The notes: generated from the letters alone by a model not told the origin. A stretch of 64,000 nucleotides of DNA from Brevibacterium moorei (GCF_024580735.1 NZ_JANIJX010000021.1:1-64000); one strand, 5' to 3'. Numbered from the stretch's first letter, positions 19,983-28,233 are shown. Numbers and translations are program-made.

Positions 19983-20480
19983 ATGTCCAAGAGGGCCGCA
20001 GGCCTGGGGTTGCCGATCATGTGGCTCTGCGTAGGCCTGGCATTGTTGCTCCCCGGTCTGTTGATGCAGGGTTTGGCGAGGCAGGACGCAGCGCACCGGA
20101 ATGCGCAGACCACCGCCACGGTCCTGGACGGTGCGCAGGAGGAAGAGCACAGTGGACACTGCAAACGGGGTTCGTGCAATACCAAGTACGAGTGCCATTT
20201 CGACTACCGGTTCATGCCCGCCGGCTCCGATGACATGGTGACCGGCAGGTCCACCGATGACAATGAATGCGATGCCACTGATGTGGCGGGCGCGCAGCGA
20301 CAGGTCTTCTACGATCCGCAGAACCCAGGCGACAACGGCATACACGACCCCAATGCCGGGTCGAACCGCTGGCTGGGCCTGTGGATGTTCGTCATTCCGG
20401 GCGCAGCGCTGAGCATCTACGGCCTGGTCACCGGGGCCATCGCACTCCGTCGCCGGCGGGGGAGCGCCGCCGGGGCATAG
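19983..20480 (+). CDS. DUF3592-like membrane protein with conserved cysteines
   Basis: The 165-residue protein has TM helices at about residues 10-30 and 130-152 around a soluble loop. The loop holds four spaced cysteines (C-K-R-G-S-C, then Y-E-C-H-F) and a later N-E-C, followed by Q-R-Q-V-F-Y-D-P-Q-N-P. The topology and the V-F-Y-D-P-x-N-P motif resemble DUF3592 proteins. It is a paralogue of the 23416-23940 product, which repeats the same cysteine pattern and motif. An AGGAG site sits five bases before the ATG, and an AT-rich TACATAAT lies about 30 bases upstream. Function unknown; the cysteines suggest an extracytoplasmic disulfide-bonded loop. Confidence 0.65.
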   Translation: MSKRAAGLGLPIMWLCVGLALLLPGLLMQGLARQDAAHRNAQTTATVLDGAQEEEHSGHCKRGSCNTKYECHFDYRFMPAGSDDMVTGRSTDDNECDATDVAGAQRQVFYDPQNPGDNGIHDPNAGSNRWLGLWMFVIPGAALSIYGLVTGAIALRRRRGSAAGA

Positions 20481-20534
20481 GTGCCAGGTTATGGGCGCCA
20501 GGGCATAGGGGTAATCGGGGCCCGATAACCCAGG

Positions 20535-21434
20535 TCAGTCCAGCCAACTCCGGTTGGCGGCGAGCTCGCCTCCCAGCTCCGCTGTCAACCGGGCCACGGG
20601 CGAGGCCTCGGACCGGTTGAACACCATGGACGTCTCCACATAGGGCAGGCCGGCATCGCTCAGGCACAGCGCGTGGGCGCTGACCGGCAGGCCGCCGGCC
20701 ATCGAGGCCGGGACCAGGGTGAAACTCCGCGCATCGGGCAGCCGCAGATTCCGCAGCCCGGGCAGCAAGTCGGTCCGCTGTGGGAAGTCGGTTCCCGCAG
20801 TGCGCAGCACCTCCACCAGCAATCGGTAGTGAGCCGGCGCCAGCTCCGGATCGTAGAAGGCGAAGGTGTCCCCGGCCAGATCCTCCAGGGCGATGGCGCT
20901 TCGCCCGACCAGACGGTGATTCGCCGCGACCACGGCCACCAGGGACTCACGGCGCAGGAGCAGCTGTTCGAAGTCGGGCCGGGCCGGTATCGTATGTGCA
21001 ATCGCCAAGTCGATCCCACCTGTGTCCACCGAGTGTTCCAACTCGGCGGACCAGGCCTCGCGGGCCTCGACCCTGATGTGCGGATGTAGACGGGCCAGTT
21101 CCTCCAACAGAGCCGGCACTGTCTCATAGGCAGCGGACAGGACGTAGCCGATGCGCACCAGGCCGACCTCGCCCACCGCGGCCAGACGGGTATCGCGCAC
21201 CATCCGTTCGGCGCGTGCCAGGATCGGTCGGGCGCCCTTGACGAAGGCCCTGCCCGCGGGCGTCAAGCGCACGGGCCGGCGTTCGAACAGCTGCGTTCCC
21301 AGTCGCCGTTCCAGATCGCGGATCTGTCTGCTCAGCGGCGGTTGAGCCATGCGCAGGCGTGCGGCGGCGGCCGTGAACCCGCCCTCTTCGGCCACTGCGA
21401 TCACGTACCGCATCAGCCGCAGCTCGACATCCAT
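20535..21434 (-). CDS. LysR-family transcriptional regulator
   Basis: The 299-residue protein has the LysR winged HTH (F-T-A-A-A-A-R-L-R-M-A-Q-P-P-L-S-R-Q-I-R-D-L-E, residues 20-42) and a full substrate-binding domain. It is divergent from an AEC-type transporter gene across a 70-base spacer, so control of that transporter is the natural inference. The effector is unknown. Confidence 0.88.
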   Translation of the reverse strand: MDVELRLMRYVIAVAEEGGFTAAAARLRMAQPPLSRQIRDLERRLGTQLFERRPVRLTPAGRAFVKGARPILARAERMVRDTRLAAVGEVGLVRIGYVLSAAYETVPALLEELARLHPHIRVEAREAWSAELEHSVDTGGIDLAIAHTIPARPDFEQLLLRRESLVAVVAANHRLVGRSAIALEDLAGDTFAFYDPELAPAHYRLLVEVLRTAGTDFPQRTDLLPGLRNLRLPDARSFTLVPASMAGGLPVSAHALCLSDAGLPYVETSMVFNRSEASPVARLTAELGGELAANRSWLD

Positions 21435-21504
21435 ACCCTCAGGGTATCCCGGCCGGACCTGTCAGGTCTTCGACAGCGAAGCTGCACCAGGAGAGGATGA
21501 ACCC

Positions 21505-22440
21505 ATGAATGGTGTTCTCACAGGGTTCGCGATCGTCGGCAGCATCATCACGGCCGGCTATATCGTGGCGCGGATCGGTTTCCTGGGCGAGCAAGGGGAG
21601 CGGGTCCTGTCCCGCACAGCCTTCAACCTGGCCTTCCCGGCCTTCATGTTCTCCACCCTGGCCACTTCCCATCTGGCCGAGCTGGTCCGGCCCGATGTGC
21701 TGGTCGTCGTCATCGCCTCGCTGACGGTGATGGCGATCTTCATACTGGTGTCGGCCCTCGCCCGCTGGGGCGTGCAAAGGGCCCTGATCGGCGCGCTGGC
21801 CTCCAGCTACGTCAACGCCGCCAACCTGGGGCTGCCGATCGCCACCTATGTGCTGGGCAGCGCGGACATCATCCCGCCCGTCCTGTTGTTCCAGCTGGTC
21901 TTCGTCGCCCCGCTGACCCTGGCGGTCCTCGACGTGTGCACCGGAACTGGCGGAGGCCTGTGGGGCAGGGTGCTGCGGCCGCTGCGCAACCCGGTGGTCG
22001 TCGCCTCGCTGGCGGGAGTGGTGGTCAGTGCCACCGGGCTCGGAGCCCACCTGCCCGATCCGGTACTGGAACCGTTTCACCTGGTGGGGCAGGCGACGGT
22101 GCCGCTCATGCTGTTGGCCTTCGGCATGTCCCTGCGTGGAAACGGTCGGCCCTTCACCGGAGGCGACACCGCCGGCATCCTCACCGCCGTGGCACTCAAA
22201 GCGGTAGTCGCACCGACGGTGGCGGCGCTCGTCGCCCTTTTCGTCTTCCATCTGTCCGGGCCCGAGGTCCTCGCCCCGGTGCTCTGTTCGGCCCTGCCGA
22301 CTGCCCAGAACGTCTACGTCTACTCCCAGCGCTACCCGCAGGCAACGGTGCTGGCCAGGGACACGGTCTTCCTCACCCTGTTGGTATCGGTGCCGGTGTT
22401 GGTGGTGCTGTCGGTGGTGTTGGCGGTTCGGCCCGGGTGA
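21505..22440 (+). CDS. AEC-family (auxin efflux carrier-like) transporter
   Basis: The 311-residue protein has about ten TM helices and family features: an early G-Y-I-V-A-R-I-G-F-L-G, S-S-Y-V-N-A-A-N-L-G-L-P-I in the central crossover, and A-L-P-T-A-Q-N-V-Y-V-Y-S near the end. Bacterial AEC members move small carboxylates such as malate. The ATG at 21505 has an AGGAGAGG site upstream. It is divergent from the LysR gene, its likely regulator. Confidence 0.85.
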   Translation: MNGVLTGFAIVGSIITAGYIVARIGFLGEQGERVLSRTAFNLAFPAFMFSTLATSHLAELVRPDVLVVVIASLTVMAIFILVSALARWGVQRALIGALASSYVNAANLGLPIATYVLGSADIIPPVLLFQLVFVAPLTLAVLDVCTGTGGGLWGRVLRPLRNPVVVASLAGVVVSATGLGAHLPDPVLEPFHLVGQATVPLMLLAFGMSLRGNGRPFTGGDTAGILTAVALKAVVAPTVAALVALFVFHLSGPEVLAPVLCSALPTAQNVYVYSQRYPQATVLARDTVFLTLLVSVPVLVVLSVVLAVRPG

Positions 22441-22486
22441 CCCGAATAGTCGGTATACAGAACCAACGTTGATTAGGCTGGATCGC

Positions 22487-22690
22487 ATGACAGATACAAC
22501 GAACAATCCCACGCGGTTCCAGCTCGACGTCGATCTGTCCGCAATGAGCGGAGATCCGGCCGAAGAACTTGCGCGGGTGCTGCGCTATTGGGCTGGGGCG
22601 ATGAAGAGCATAGACCTTGGCCAACCGGTCGAACAGGCGATCTACGACTCCGAATACAAGGAAGTCGGGAACTGGCGATTGACCGAGTAA
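22487..22690 (+). CDS. Small conserved-looking protein of unknown function
   Basis: The 67-residue acidic protein (E-E-L-A-R-V-L-R-Y-W near residues 26-35, ending V-G-N-W-R-L-T-E) has no TM segment. Codon use is normal for the genome and the sequence looks like a real protein, but I do not recognise the family. An ATG at 22487 is chosen over the upstream in-frame start at 22469. It begins 46 bases after the AEC gene and may be cotranscribed with it. An opposite-strand frame over the same bases is rejected. Confidence 0.5.
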   Translation: MTDTTNNPTRFQLDVDLSAMSGDPAEELARVLRYWAGAMKSIDLGQPVEQAIYDSEYKEVGNWRLTE

Positions 22691-22847
22691 ACGGCGGCCA
22701 GATGCCCGCTCTTTCTCGGTGCTGGATTCGGCGGCTTTCAGCAATTGGTGGACGGCCTCGGGTCGTGGCGCCGACTTCCGCACCTTGTTCTTCATCTTCA
22801 CACACAGCTCGCCGGATGGATCCTTTTCACACCAGAGATAACACCGA

Positions 22848-22976
22848 TCATCGTCGGAATGTGTCCGTCGATAGCGGGCGCGGCCACCACCGTCCTCCCA
22901 CCGCCAAGGCGATGACGAAGATGGAGCCCAGTGCGATGTACCAGTCGCGCCGGCGCGGTGAGGTGCGTGTCGGCAT
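22848..22976 (-). CDS. Possible 42-residue single-TM protein
   Basis: This short frame starts with ATG at 22976 behind a GGGAG site six bases upstream. It encodes a basic N-terminus (R-R-R-D at residues 9-12), one hydrophobic segment (W-Y-I-A-L-G-S-I-F-V-I-A-L-A-V-G-G) and a short polar tail. An in-frame stop lies a few codons upstream. No family is recognised; it could be a small membrane protein or chance. It is on the same strand as the next two genes to its right, so it could be the last gene of that small operon. Confidence 0.35.
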   Translation of the reverse strand: MPTRTSPRRRDWYIALGSIFVIALAVGGRWWPRPLSTDTFRR

Positions 22977-23080
22977 TGGTCGCGCTCCCATTGCCGGTGT
23001 GCTCATACTGTAACCCGGTTCCGGCGATGTCCAGAACGCCGGACTCCCGCGGGATAACGCAACCTTCCCACCGTCACTGC

Positions 23081-23404
23081 TTATTTCAAGCGAAAGACCA
23101 AATACGCCCGCACCTCACCGGAGTATTCGGAGGACGAGTTACCGAAGGCACCGGATGAGCCACCCGTGCTGGGGACGAAAACATGGTTGATTGTCATCAG
23201 CGACCAACCATGACCTTCGATGCCGTCGATGATTGGACCGATGTCCCACGTCTCCACTTGGAGCTTCTTCGATTTCCTCAGGCTCAAGGATGAGCCGGTC
23301 GTGCGTTCTACGACCACCGAACAGGTGTAAGTCGACTGCGCTTTGCGAGCACTTGCCGCCTCTTTGATAATCGGCTTCGTCAGTTCTGCCGGGAGCATCG
23401 TCAT
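23081..23404 (-). CDS. Hypothetical 107-residue protein
   Basis: The protein is soluble, with a Ser/Gly-rich segment before a hydrophobic C-terminus (E-V-R-A-Y-L-V-F-R-L-K). The pattern G-W-S-L-M-T-I-N-H-V-F ... Y-L-V-F-R recalls small actinomycete and phage-associated proteins whose last strand ends in a V-F-R motif, but I cannot name a family. It starts 11 bases after the DUF3592-like gene on the same strand and is probably cotranscribed. Confidence 0.5.
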   Translation of the reverse strand: MTMLPAELTKPIIKEAASARKAQSTYTCSVVVERTTGSSLSLRKSKKLQVETWDIGPIIDGIEGHGWSLMTINHVFVPSTGGSSGAFGNSSSEYSGEVRAYLVFRLK

Positions 23405-23415
23405 GAAGCCACAGT

Positions 23416-23940
23416 CTACTTGGACTCATCGGTTTTCCGCCGCCTCGGGATGCTCTTCACCCCCACGCCAAGAACAAAGATCCCGAGGACGACGAAGAGG
23501 AGCCACCCATACCTGTCCATCAGGGAACTCGGGTCGCGCAGCGAGGATTCGGTTATATCCTCCGGATTGAAGAAGACCTGGCGCTGCGCACCGTCCGCCT
23601 GTTCGTCCCCGCACTCGTCGTCATCCTCATACTCTCCGTGGCCTTCCCCACCCATCGGCGCAGGGAAGACGTACTGGAACGAGCAGTAGTATTTCCTGCT
23701 GCAGCTGTGCCCACTGCCACTGCAGTCCGACACGGACCTTTCATGGGGATCGCCCTTCACTGTAGCGGTGGCCGTGGCGGTCAGTGTCGCGGCATCATGT
23801 TGGCCGTAGTAGCCGAAAAGCGCCCCGAACACGAACATGATGGCGCTGAAGACAAACGCAATGATCGGCAGAATCCACTTACCGCCGGAGGACTCCTCTT
23901 CGAAGTCCGACATCTTCCCGAACGGATTCTCATCAGCCAT
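23416..23940 (-). CDS. DUF3592-like membrane protein, paralogue of the 19983 gene
   Basis: The 174-residue protein has TM helices at about 23-45 and 143-162. The extracytoplasmic loop contains C-S-G-S-G-H-S-C, Y-Y-C-S-F, D-E-C and Q-R-Q-V-F-F-N-P, the same cysteine spacing and motif as the 19983-20480 product. Unlike that one it has a 20-residue acidic N-terminal extension. It lies in the lower-GC accessory region and heads a likely two-gene unit with the 107-residue protein. Function unknown. Confidence 0.65.
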   Translation of the reverse strand: MADENPFGKMSDFEEESSGGKWILPIIAFVFSAIMFVFGALFGYYGQHDAATLTATATATVKGDPHERSVSDCSGSGHSCSRKYYCSFQYVFPAPMGGEGHGEYEDDDECGDEQADGAQRQVFFNPEDITESSLRDPSSLMDRYGWLLFVVLGIFVLGVGVKSIPRRRKTDESK

Positions 23941-24005
23941 GCGCAGCGACCTCGACCGGCAAACTACTTAACCTAATCATGTAATTTACGCTACCATTCA
24001 CCCAC

Positions 24006-24071
24006 ATCACATGCGCAAACCTGCAAGACATACGGTTATACGCGCATGTCTTGCAGGTTTGCGCATGTGAT
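24006..24071. repeat. Long perfect hairpin, copy 1 (26-bp stem, 14-base loop)
   Basis: The arm at 24006-24031 is the exact reverse complement of 24046-24071, with loop ACGGTTATACGCGC between. The same arm sequence and identical loop recur at 25244-25301. The two copies flank about 1.17 kb holding the OGG-fold gene and a broken ORF. The stem is far longer than an ordinary terminator and lacks a T-run. It may be a repetitive extragenic or mobile hairpin element. Confidence 0.9.
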
Positions 24072-24072
24072 G

Positions 24073-24426
24073 GGGAACCGAAACTGCAGGTCCGTTCCCA
24101 AGACACCCCACAGCCTCGTCACCCACGCGGCCTTCGACCGTGTCGATGAAGCAACACAAGGGTCGACCACCGAGTCGCCTGTCGTACTGGTCGAGGTAGC
24201 AGAACTGACCGGACTTCTGCGTCACATTGACCATCCGATAGTCTCCCAACAGCTCGACGAGGTCACGGTGCAGCCGGTTCACGCTGCGCACTCACCCAGC
24301 CGGTAATGCCCGGACCTTCCGGACGTCCACACCATCGGCGAGGATGATTGTGTAGTTGACGAGATCTTGCAGGGCCGCGGGCCTCTGATCGGCCCATCGA
24401 CTCGCGACGGAGTTCGGCTCAATCAT
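24073..24426 (-). pseudogene. Broken ORF of unknown origin with an in-frame stop
   Basis: An ATG at 24426 opens a 44-codon frame that ends in TGA at 24294-24292. The same frame continues at once with GTG and runs on, reading L-V-E-L-L-G-D-Y-R-M-V-N-V-T-Q-K-S-G-Q-F in its clearest part, until it enters the hairpin repeat. It looks like one small gene split by a nonsense codon and fused at its 3' end to the hairpin. I recognise no family. It lies 35 bases downstream of the OGG-fold gene on the same strand. Confidence 0.3.
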
Positions 24427-24461
24427 CGATCACTCCTTGACATCAGCAGGTACAGATCGGC

Positions 24462-25154
24462 TCACGTCAGGTTGAAGATAGCCAGCTCCACCTGTGCCCG
24501 TGTCCTCACCGGGTCGCTTTGACTTCCCCATGCGTCCAACAGTTCGAGGTACTTACGGTAGGCCTTCGTCCTATCCGTCGTTAGCCGAATCTGCTGTTCA
24601 CCGGCTGTGTTCTCTGCTATCCACCCGCAGACTCTGGCGTCCAGGATCGGAGCGACCTCCGGACCGTCGATTGCACCTGTCATCGAGCTGAACGACAACC
24701 ACTTGGTGAAAAACGCCCCGCCGAGGTTTCGAATCCAGCCATCGTTCTTCATGTAGTAGAAACCCGCCTCAGCGTCTCCTGTCTGGACGATTTCAGCTGC
24801 TTTGAGAAGCTTGTCGCGTACGGTTTCATCGACAGGAGCACTCTTGTTGTCCCTGCTCACGATCCCGGTCAGACACGACCGAGCGCGTGACGGACCACGG
24901 TTGTCTGCGCCCGACCCCCAGATTCGCATTGCGACGAAACCACCGAGCACGTGGTCATGCGACAAATTCGTCTGGACGACATCACGGATAATCTGACGGT
25001 CAACGAGGTCCGGCAGCTCAGAGACGACCCGATGGGCATCGGGCACATCGTGGACTGCCTCGAGCCAGGGCTTGCGTTTCCATTCGAACTTTCCCTGGGT
25101 TGGGACTGCTTCAAGCTGGAGACGGAGTGCTTCGGGGAGTGTGGGTAGGTTCAT
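24462..25154 (-). CDS. OGG-fold (8-oxoguanine DNA glycosylase-like) protein
   Basis: The protein of about 230 residues resembles actinomycete proteins annotated as OGG-fold. It has an R-I-W-G-S-G-A-D-N-R-G-P-x-R segment (family: W-G-x-G-x-x-x-x-G-x-x-R) near the first third, L-G-G-A-F-F-T-K-W-L-S-F in the middle, and P-I-L-D-A-R-V-C-G-W-I after it. These correspond to the helix-hairpin region and the I-L-D-x-x-V segment of the fold. Whether it excises damaged bases is unknown; such genes often sit in accessory or conflict-related regions, as here. ATG at 25154 is preferred to the in-frame TTG at 25172. The gene is bracketed by the two long hairpin repeats. Confidence 0.6.
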   Translation of the reverse strand: MNLPTLPEALRLQLEAVPTQGKFEWKRKPWLEAVHDVPDAHRVVSELPDLVDRQIIRDVVQTNLSHDHVLGGFVAMRIWGSGADNRGPSRARSCLTGIVSRDNKSAPVDETVRDKLLKAAEIVQTGDAEAGFYYMKNDGWIRNLGGAFFTKWLSFSSMTGAIDGPEVAPILDARVCGWIAENTAGEQQIRLTTDRTKAYRKYLELLDAWGSQSDPVRTRAQVELAIFNLT

Positions 25155-25232
25155 ATGGATATCGTCCCACAACCCCCACAGCAGTTCGGAAGACCGCCAA
25201 CCCGCTGGGCTGTTTGTCTATGCTCATAGCCG

Positions 25233-25556
25233 CTACCGCATCCCATGCGCAAACCTGCAAGACATACGGTTATACGCGCATGTCTTGCAGGTTTGCGCAT
25301 GTGATAAGCCGGTGCCGAGGCCGCGGATGAATGCGAGACGGCTTCCTGGGCTGACACGAGGCGCCCTGGTCGAATCCCCGACACCCACCAGACAACGAAG
25401 AGGCCCGGAATCGCGTGGACAGTTCACGAGCCCCTGCTTCCAGTTCGGTCCCCTTTGCTTAAGGATGCCTGGCACATCAGATCTGGTGACGATTTCAATC
25501 ATCTCGTCCCGGAAGTGATCGTAATCCCCTTGCACCCGGTTATCAGCCGGGCACAT
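25233..25556 (-). CDS. Doubtful 107-residue ORF ending in hairpin copy 2
   Basis: The ATG at 25556 overlaps the end of the DUF5129-like gene by 14 bases. The first 45 residues (F-R-D-E-M-I-E-I-V-T-R-S-D-V-P-G-I-L-K-Q) look protein-like. The last 25 are the translation of the hairpin repeat, which suggests that an original gene was truncated by arrival of the repeat. No family is recognised. Confidence 0.25.
   Translation of the reverse strand: MCPADNRVQGDYDHFRDEMIEIVTRSDVPGILKQRGPNWKQGLVNCPRDSGPLRCLVGVGDSTRAPRVSPGSRLAFIRGLGTGLSHAQTCKTCAYNRMSCRFAHGMR
25244..25301. repeat. Long hairpin, copy 2 (22-bp stem, same 14-base loop)
   Basis: The arms at 25244-25265 and 25280-25301 are perfect reverse complements, and the loop is identical to copy 1. 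Outside the 22-bp stem the right flank (GTGAT) still matches copy 1 while the left flank differs by one base (CCC instead of CAC), so the two copies diverge only at the tip of the stem. Confidence 0.9.
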
Positions 25557-26559
25557 CGTGGTCGTGAGCAAACTGTTCGAGTTCATCAACGGCGTCGCTG
25601 AAAGCGTTCGCCTGATCGGACAGTTTGGTGAAGAACACGAACGTCGTAAAGATGGTGCGCCGGTCCAGCACCGCCAGTCGGTCATGTGCCGTGTTCAGAA
25701 GCCGCTCACACTGTGTCGGCAACTCATCGCCGGATGGTTCATCACGGGACAGCTGCGACTCGATGTTCCGCAGTCTTCGACGATCACCACGGACGGATTT
25801 ACCCAGGGCAGCCAAGAGCAGCAGGGGAAGTGCTCCAAGAATCGGCCAAATGATGCCCACTGTCAAAAATGGAGTGGCGACGTGAGTTCTGAACGTCTGC
25901 AGTTTCGGCCTGTCGATCAGCCACGATGCCGCCTCGACGATGCCGGCGACACCATCATCCCATTCGCCCTTGTCCAGCCGCTCGAGAGCCCCGGCATACG
26001 GCCCGGAGGCCGTCGAGCCGGACTTCCCCGAACGTGCGAACGTCTCATGGAGGAACGAACTCTGTTTATACGCCAGCTGCTTGTAGTCCAGATTGCCACC
26101 GAACACGGTGCCGGCGGCATACCGGATATGTTTCGAATCCGTTGAACCATTTTTGGCCTTCTGCACCGAGAGGGTCACGAGCATGAAGTCATCGGCCCAG
26201 CGAGGCTCTGCCGAATCGTCCCCTCCATCTGTCAGGTGGAGTTCGGGATGCGCCTGCGCCCATTTCCAGGTCTCGTCGAGAAGCCGATCATCCGTGACAC
26301 CATGCTGGTCCCAGTGTGTCCAGACCACCAGACGAAGCCCCGGATGGTAGAAGCCAGCGGCGGCCAAATCTTTGGAAAGATCCTCGTGGTTCAGGACCTC
26401 TGCGTCGTCATGCAGGTCGACGGAGGCTGCAGCATGCGGCGGTGTATGCGGTTTCAGCGCGCCCCAGACTCCCCCGACAAGCAGCGCCACCACTAGGACG
26501 ATAGTCAAGGCAATATGGCACCGGATCGTCCACTCCAGCCGAACCCTGAAGACATTCAT
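25543..26559 (-). CDS. DUF5129-like membrane protein (TPM-related)
   Basis: The 338-residue protein has a TM helix at about residues 15-35. A soluble domain begins V-D-L-H-D-D-A-E-V-L-N and contains L-R-L-V-V-W-T, D-D-F-M-L-V-T-L-S-V and R-Y-A-A-G-T-V-F-G. A second hydrophobic segment follows near 226-250, then a cytoplasmic coiled-coil-like tail. The order resembles DUF5129 proteins of actinomycetes, which look like relatives of TPM-domain proteins (the V-x-D-x-A-x-V-L start). The cellular role is unknown. Its 3' end overlaps a doubtful ORF. Confidence 0.55.
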   Translation of the reverse strand: MNVFRVRLEWTIRCHIALTIVLVVALLVGGVWGALKPHTPPHAAASVDLHDDAEVLNHEDLSKDLAAAGFYHPGLRLVVWTHWDQHGVTDDRLLDETWKWAQAHPELHLTDGGDDSAEPRWADDFMLVTLSVQKAKNGSTDSKHIRYAAGTVFGGNLDYKQLAYKQSSFLHETFARSGKSGSTASGPYAGALERLDKGEWDDGVAGIVEAASWLIDRPKLQTFRTHVATPFLTVGIIWPILGALPLLLLAALGKSVRGDRRRLRNIESQLSRDEPSGDELPTQCERLLNTAHDRLAVLDRRTIFTTFVFFTKLSDQANAFSDAVDELEQFAHDHDVPG

Positions 26560-26705
26560 ATAAACAAGCTATCATTTTCATGTCACCACACCGCGGGATT
26601 CAAGAACACATGAGGCCACCCGAACCGCTGCGACCTCAGCCCCCACTTAACCCGCAAGAGGCATAGAGAATGTGTGGGGCGCAAAAAGGCGCACTGCCTG
26701 TCGTC

Positions 26706-27143
26706 TCAGAACCTGTTGTCGCCCGTCGTGATCGCGTATTTGTATTCGCCGAGGACATTCTGCACCCAGCTGTGGTGCTCGATAAAGGCAGCAACGTCGG
26801 CATCAATTATCGCTGTGGCTTCGAGGATGCCTTCGCAAAGGTTCTGCAGTGGGGACCGATATCGGCTCGAGGGTATTCCTTGACCTGTCAGTCAGACCCA
26901 CAGCCCAAACGAGGTTGCAGCAACGACCTGGTCGCTGCTCGGCTCAGGCGTACCACGCCTCTGCAGTGTTCCAATAGCGGACTCGATGGCGTCCTGCTCG
27001 TTACGGCACAAGCGGACCTGCGAGTCGGCCCACCAATCTCCGCGGCGTGTCCATTCGACTATCTGATCGTGGATCGCATTGCGCACAGTGATCGCGAGAA
27101 CGTTGATCGCCCCCAGAACACGGATGATGCTGCGAAATTCCAC
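26706..27143 (-). pseudogene. Remnant of an Abi-like (HEPN-type) gene, copy A
   Basis: Residues read I-N-V-L-A-I-T-V-R-N-A-I-H-D-Q, then D-W-W-A-D, then S-S-D-Q-V-V-A-A-T-S-F-G-L-W-V, the pattern of actinomycete Abi-like proteins. A TGA follows immediately at 26894-26892. In the same frame, after a gap, comes I-I-D-A-D-V-A-A-F-I-E-H-H-S-W-V, which fits the C-terminal tail of the same family. The middle part with the catalytic R-N-x-x-x-H region is missing. I read it as an internally deleted, nonsense-interrupted copy. Copy B at 28646-29040 keeps the part missing here. Confidence 0.5.
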
Positions 27144-27400
27144 GTGTAGAGGCGCATGGCCAGCGTGCGCTTACCCTGATATCGATCAAGGCAGGGGGGC
27201 CGAGGAGCGCTTGACTCAGCAGACGGTCAAGGCCGTCAGGAGTCGCACCTGCGTCCACAAAACCCCTCAGAAAAGACTGTTGCCCCGGGAATCCGGGCTA
27301 GAAGCTCGAATTGTCAGCAGGGCGATACATGCCTGCTATATGGCACGCAGCCTCGCGAGGCAAAGGGTGGCCGCGTGAGTGAACGGGAACCGCTGCGGAA

Positions 27401-27510
27401 GCGGGCCCACGTGAACTCATCCAGGAAGAACCCCACCACCAGCTCACGTGCCTCCGAATCACCATGGTATTCCGAAACCCGTGGACCGCTGGCCACGCGA
27501 TCTCCGGATG
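27401..27510 (-). pseudogene. Fragment of a HepT-like (DUF86) toxin gene
   Basis: One frame reads H-P-E-I-A-W-P-A-V-H-G-F-R-N-T-M-V, nearly the same as residues 63-79 of the intact HepT at 29263-29583 (H-P-E-I-A-W-P-Q-I-R-G-F-R-N-I-L-V). Another frame then continues with V-G-F-F-L-D-E-F-T-W, in place of the family's H-x-Y-F-G-V-D continuation. The catalytic His is lost and no start or end is recognisable. It is a short decayed copy. The surrounding stretches 27144-27400 and 27511-27700 hold nothing I can identify. Confidence 0.5.
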
Positions 27511-27700
27511 CTGATCAACATTTAACCGATAGAGACAGCAACTCGGCACGCTGCTTGCCAAACTCCAACATGTAGGCAATCGACGCAACGAGGTCCCAGC
27601 AGATCATCTGCCGGGACCTCATTCTGCATCCATCACCCTCATGACCGACCTGTGCCACCAGGCTTTGGCTGTACAGACCGGACGGCTGTCAACACGTCAA

Positions 27701-27961
27701 TCAGTACAGCGTCATTTTGCCGTACCAACTTCCCCCTCCGAAACTCTGTTGGCATTTCTCATAGCTCTTGATCTTCCATCCGCTGCGGAAGGCATTGTTC
27801 AATAACGCATAGGCATGACGCTCGCATTGAGCCTTCGTGGGAAGCTGCCAGCTATAGCCCGTCGGTTTAGCTTCGGCAGCTGGAGCGACAGCCACCGTCA
27901 TGCCTGCTGCAAGTCCGGCCGCAGCAACCACCGCTCCAAGGCGACGCTTCGCGGTCTTCAT
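27701..27961 (-). CDS. Small secreted protein with two cysteines
   Basis: The 86-residue precursor has a classic Sec signal: K-T-A-K-R-R, then a hydrophobic core of about 20 residues, and cleavage likely after A-E-A near residue 31. The mature part of about 55 residues is Tyr/Trp/Gly-rich with two cysteines (Q-C-E-R-H-A and E-K-C-Q-Q-S-F) that could form a disulfide, ending G-G-S-W-Y-G-K-M-T-L-Y. A strong AAAGGAGGG site lies seven bases before the ATG. It resembles small exported actinomycete proteins of unknown role. It stands alone between gene remnants yet looks fully intact. Confidence 0.7.
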   Translation of the reverse strand: MKTAKRRLGAVVAAAGLAAGMTVAVAPAAEAKPTGYSWQLPTKAQCERHAYALLNNAFRSGWKIKSYEKCQQSFGGGSWYGKMTLY

Positions 27962-28233
27962 GAAAATACCCTCCTTTGCGCCTGCCCTTCATGCCGGGTA
28001 GACGACTCAAATATTGATGTAGGTCACACACTACTGAGCCGACGACAACTGCTCAAGCCGAGCTGAGTAAAGCGCTGATATGCCTACGGTGTCGTTCCCT
28101 CCCAGAACCCAAGGCACACCACGGGATCTCACTCCGACGCGACCGAACCAGTATGACGCGTAGAGCTGCATAGGAAGTCGTAGCGCAGCGCTGATCTCTC
28201 CACCTTCTCAGCACTCTGGTCCTCCGGTTCGTG

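Noticed and set aside
22373-22801. 142-codon minus-strand ORF over the 67-residue plus-strand gene
   Set aside because: Only its first 40 residues look protein-like; the rest is antisense to the AEC gene end and becomes Pro/Thr-rich.
24006-25301. CRISPR array from the repeated hairpin
   Set aside because: Only two copies 1.2 kb apart with genes between, no regular spacers and no cas genes.
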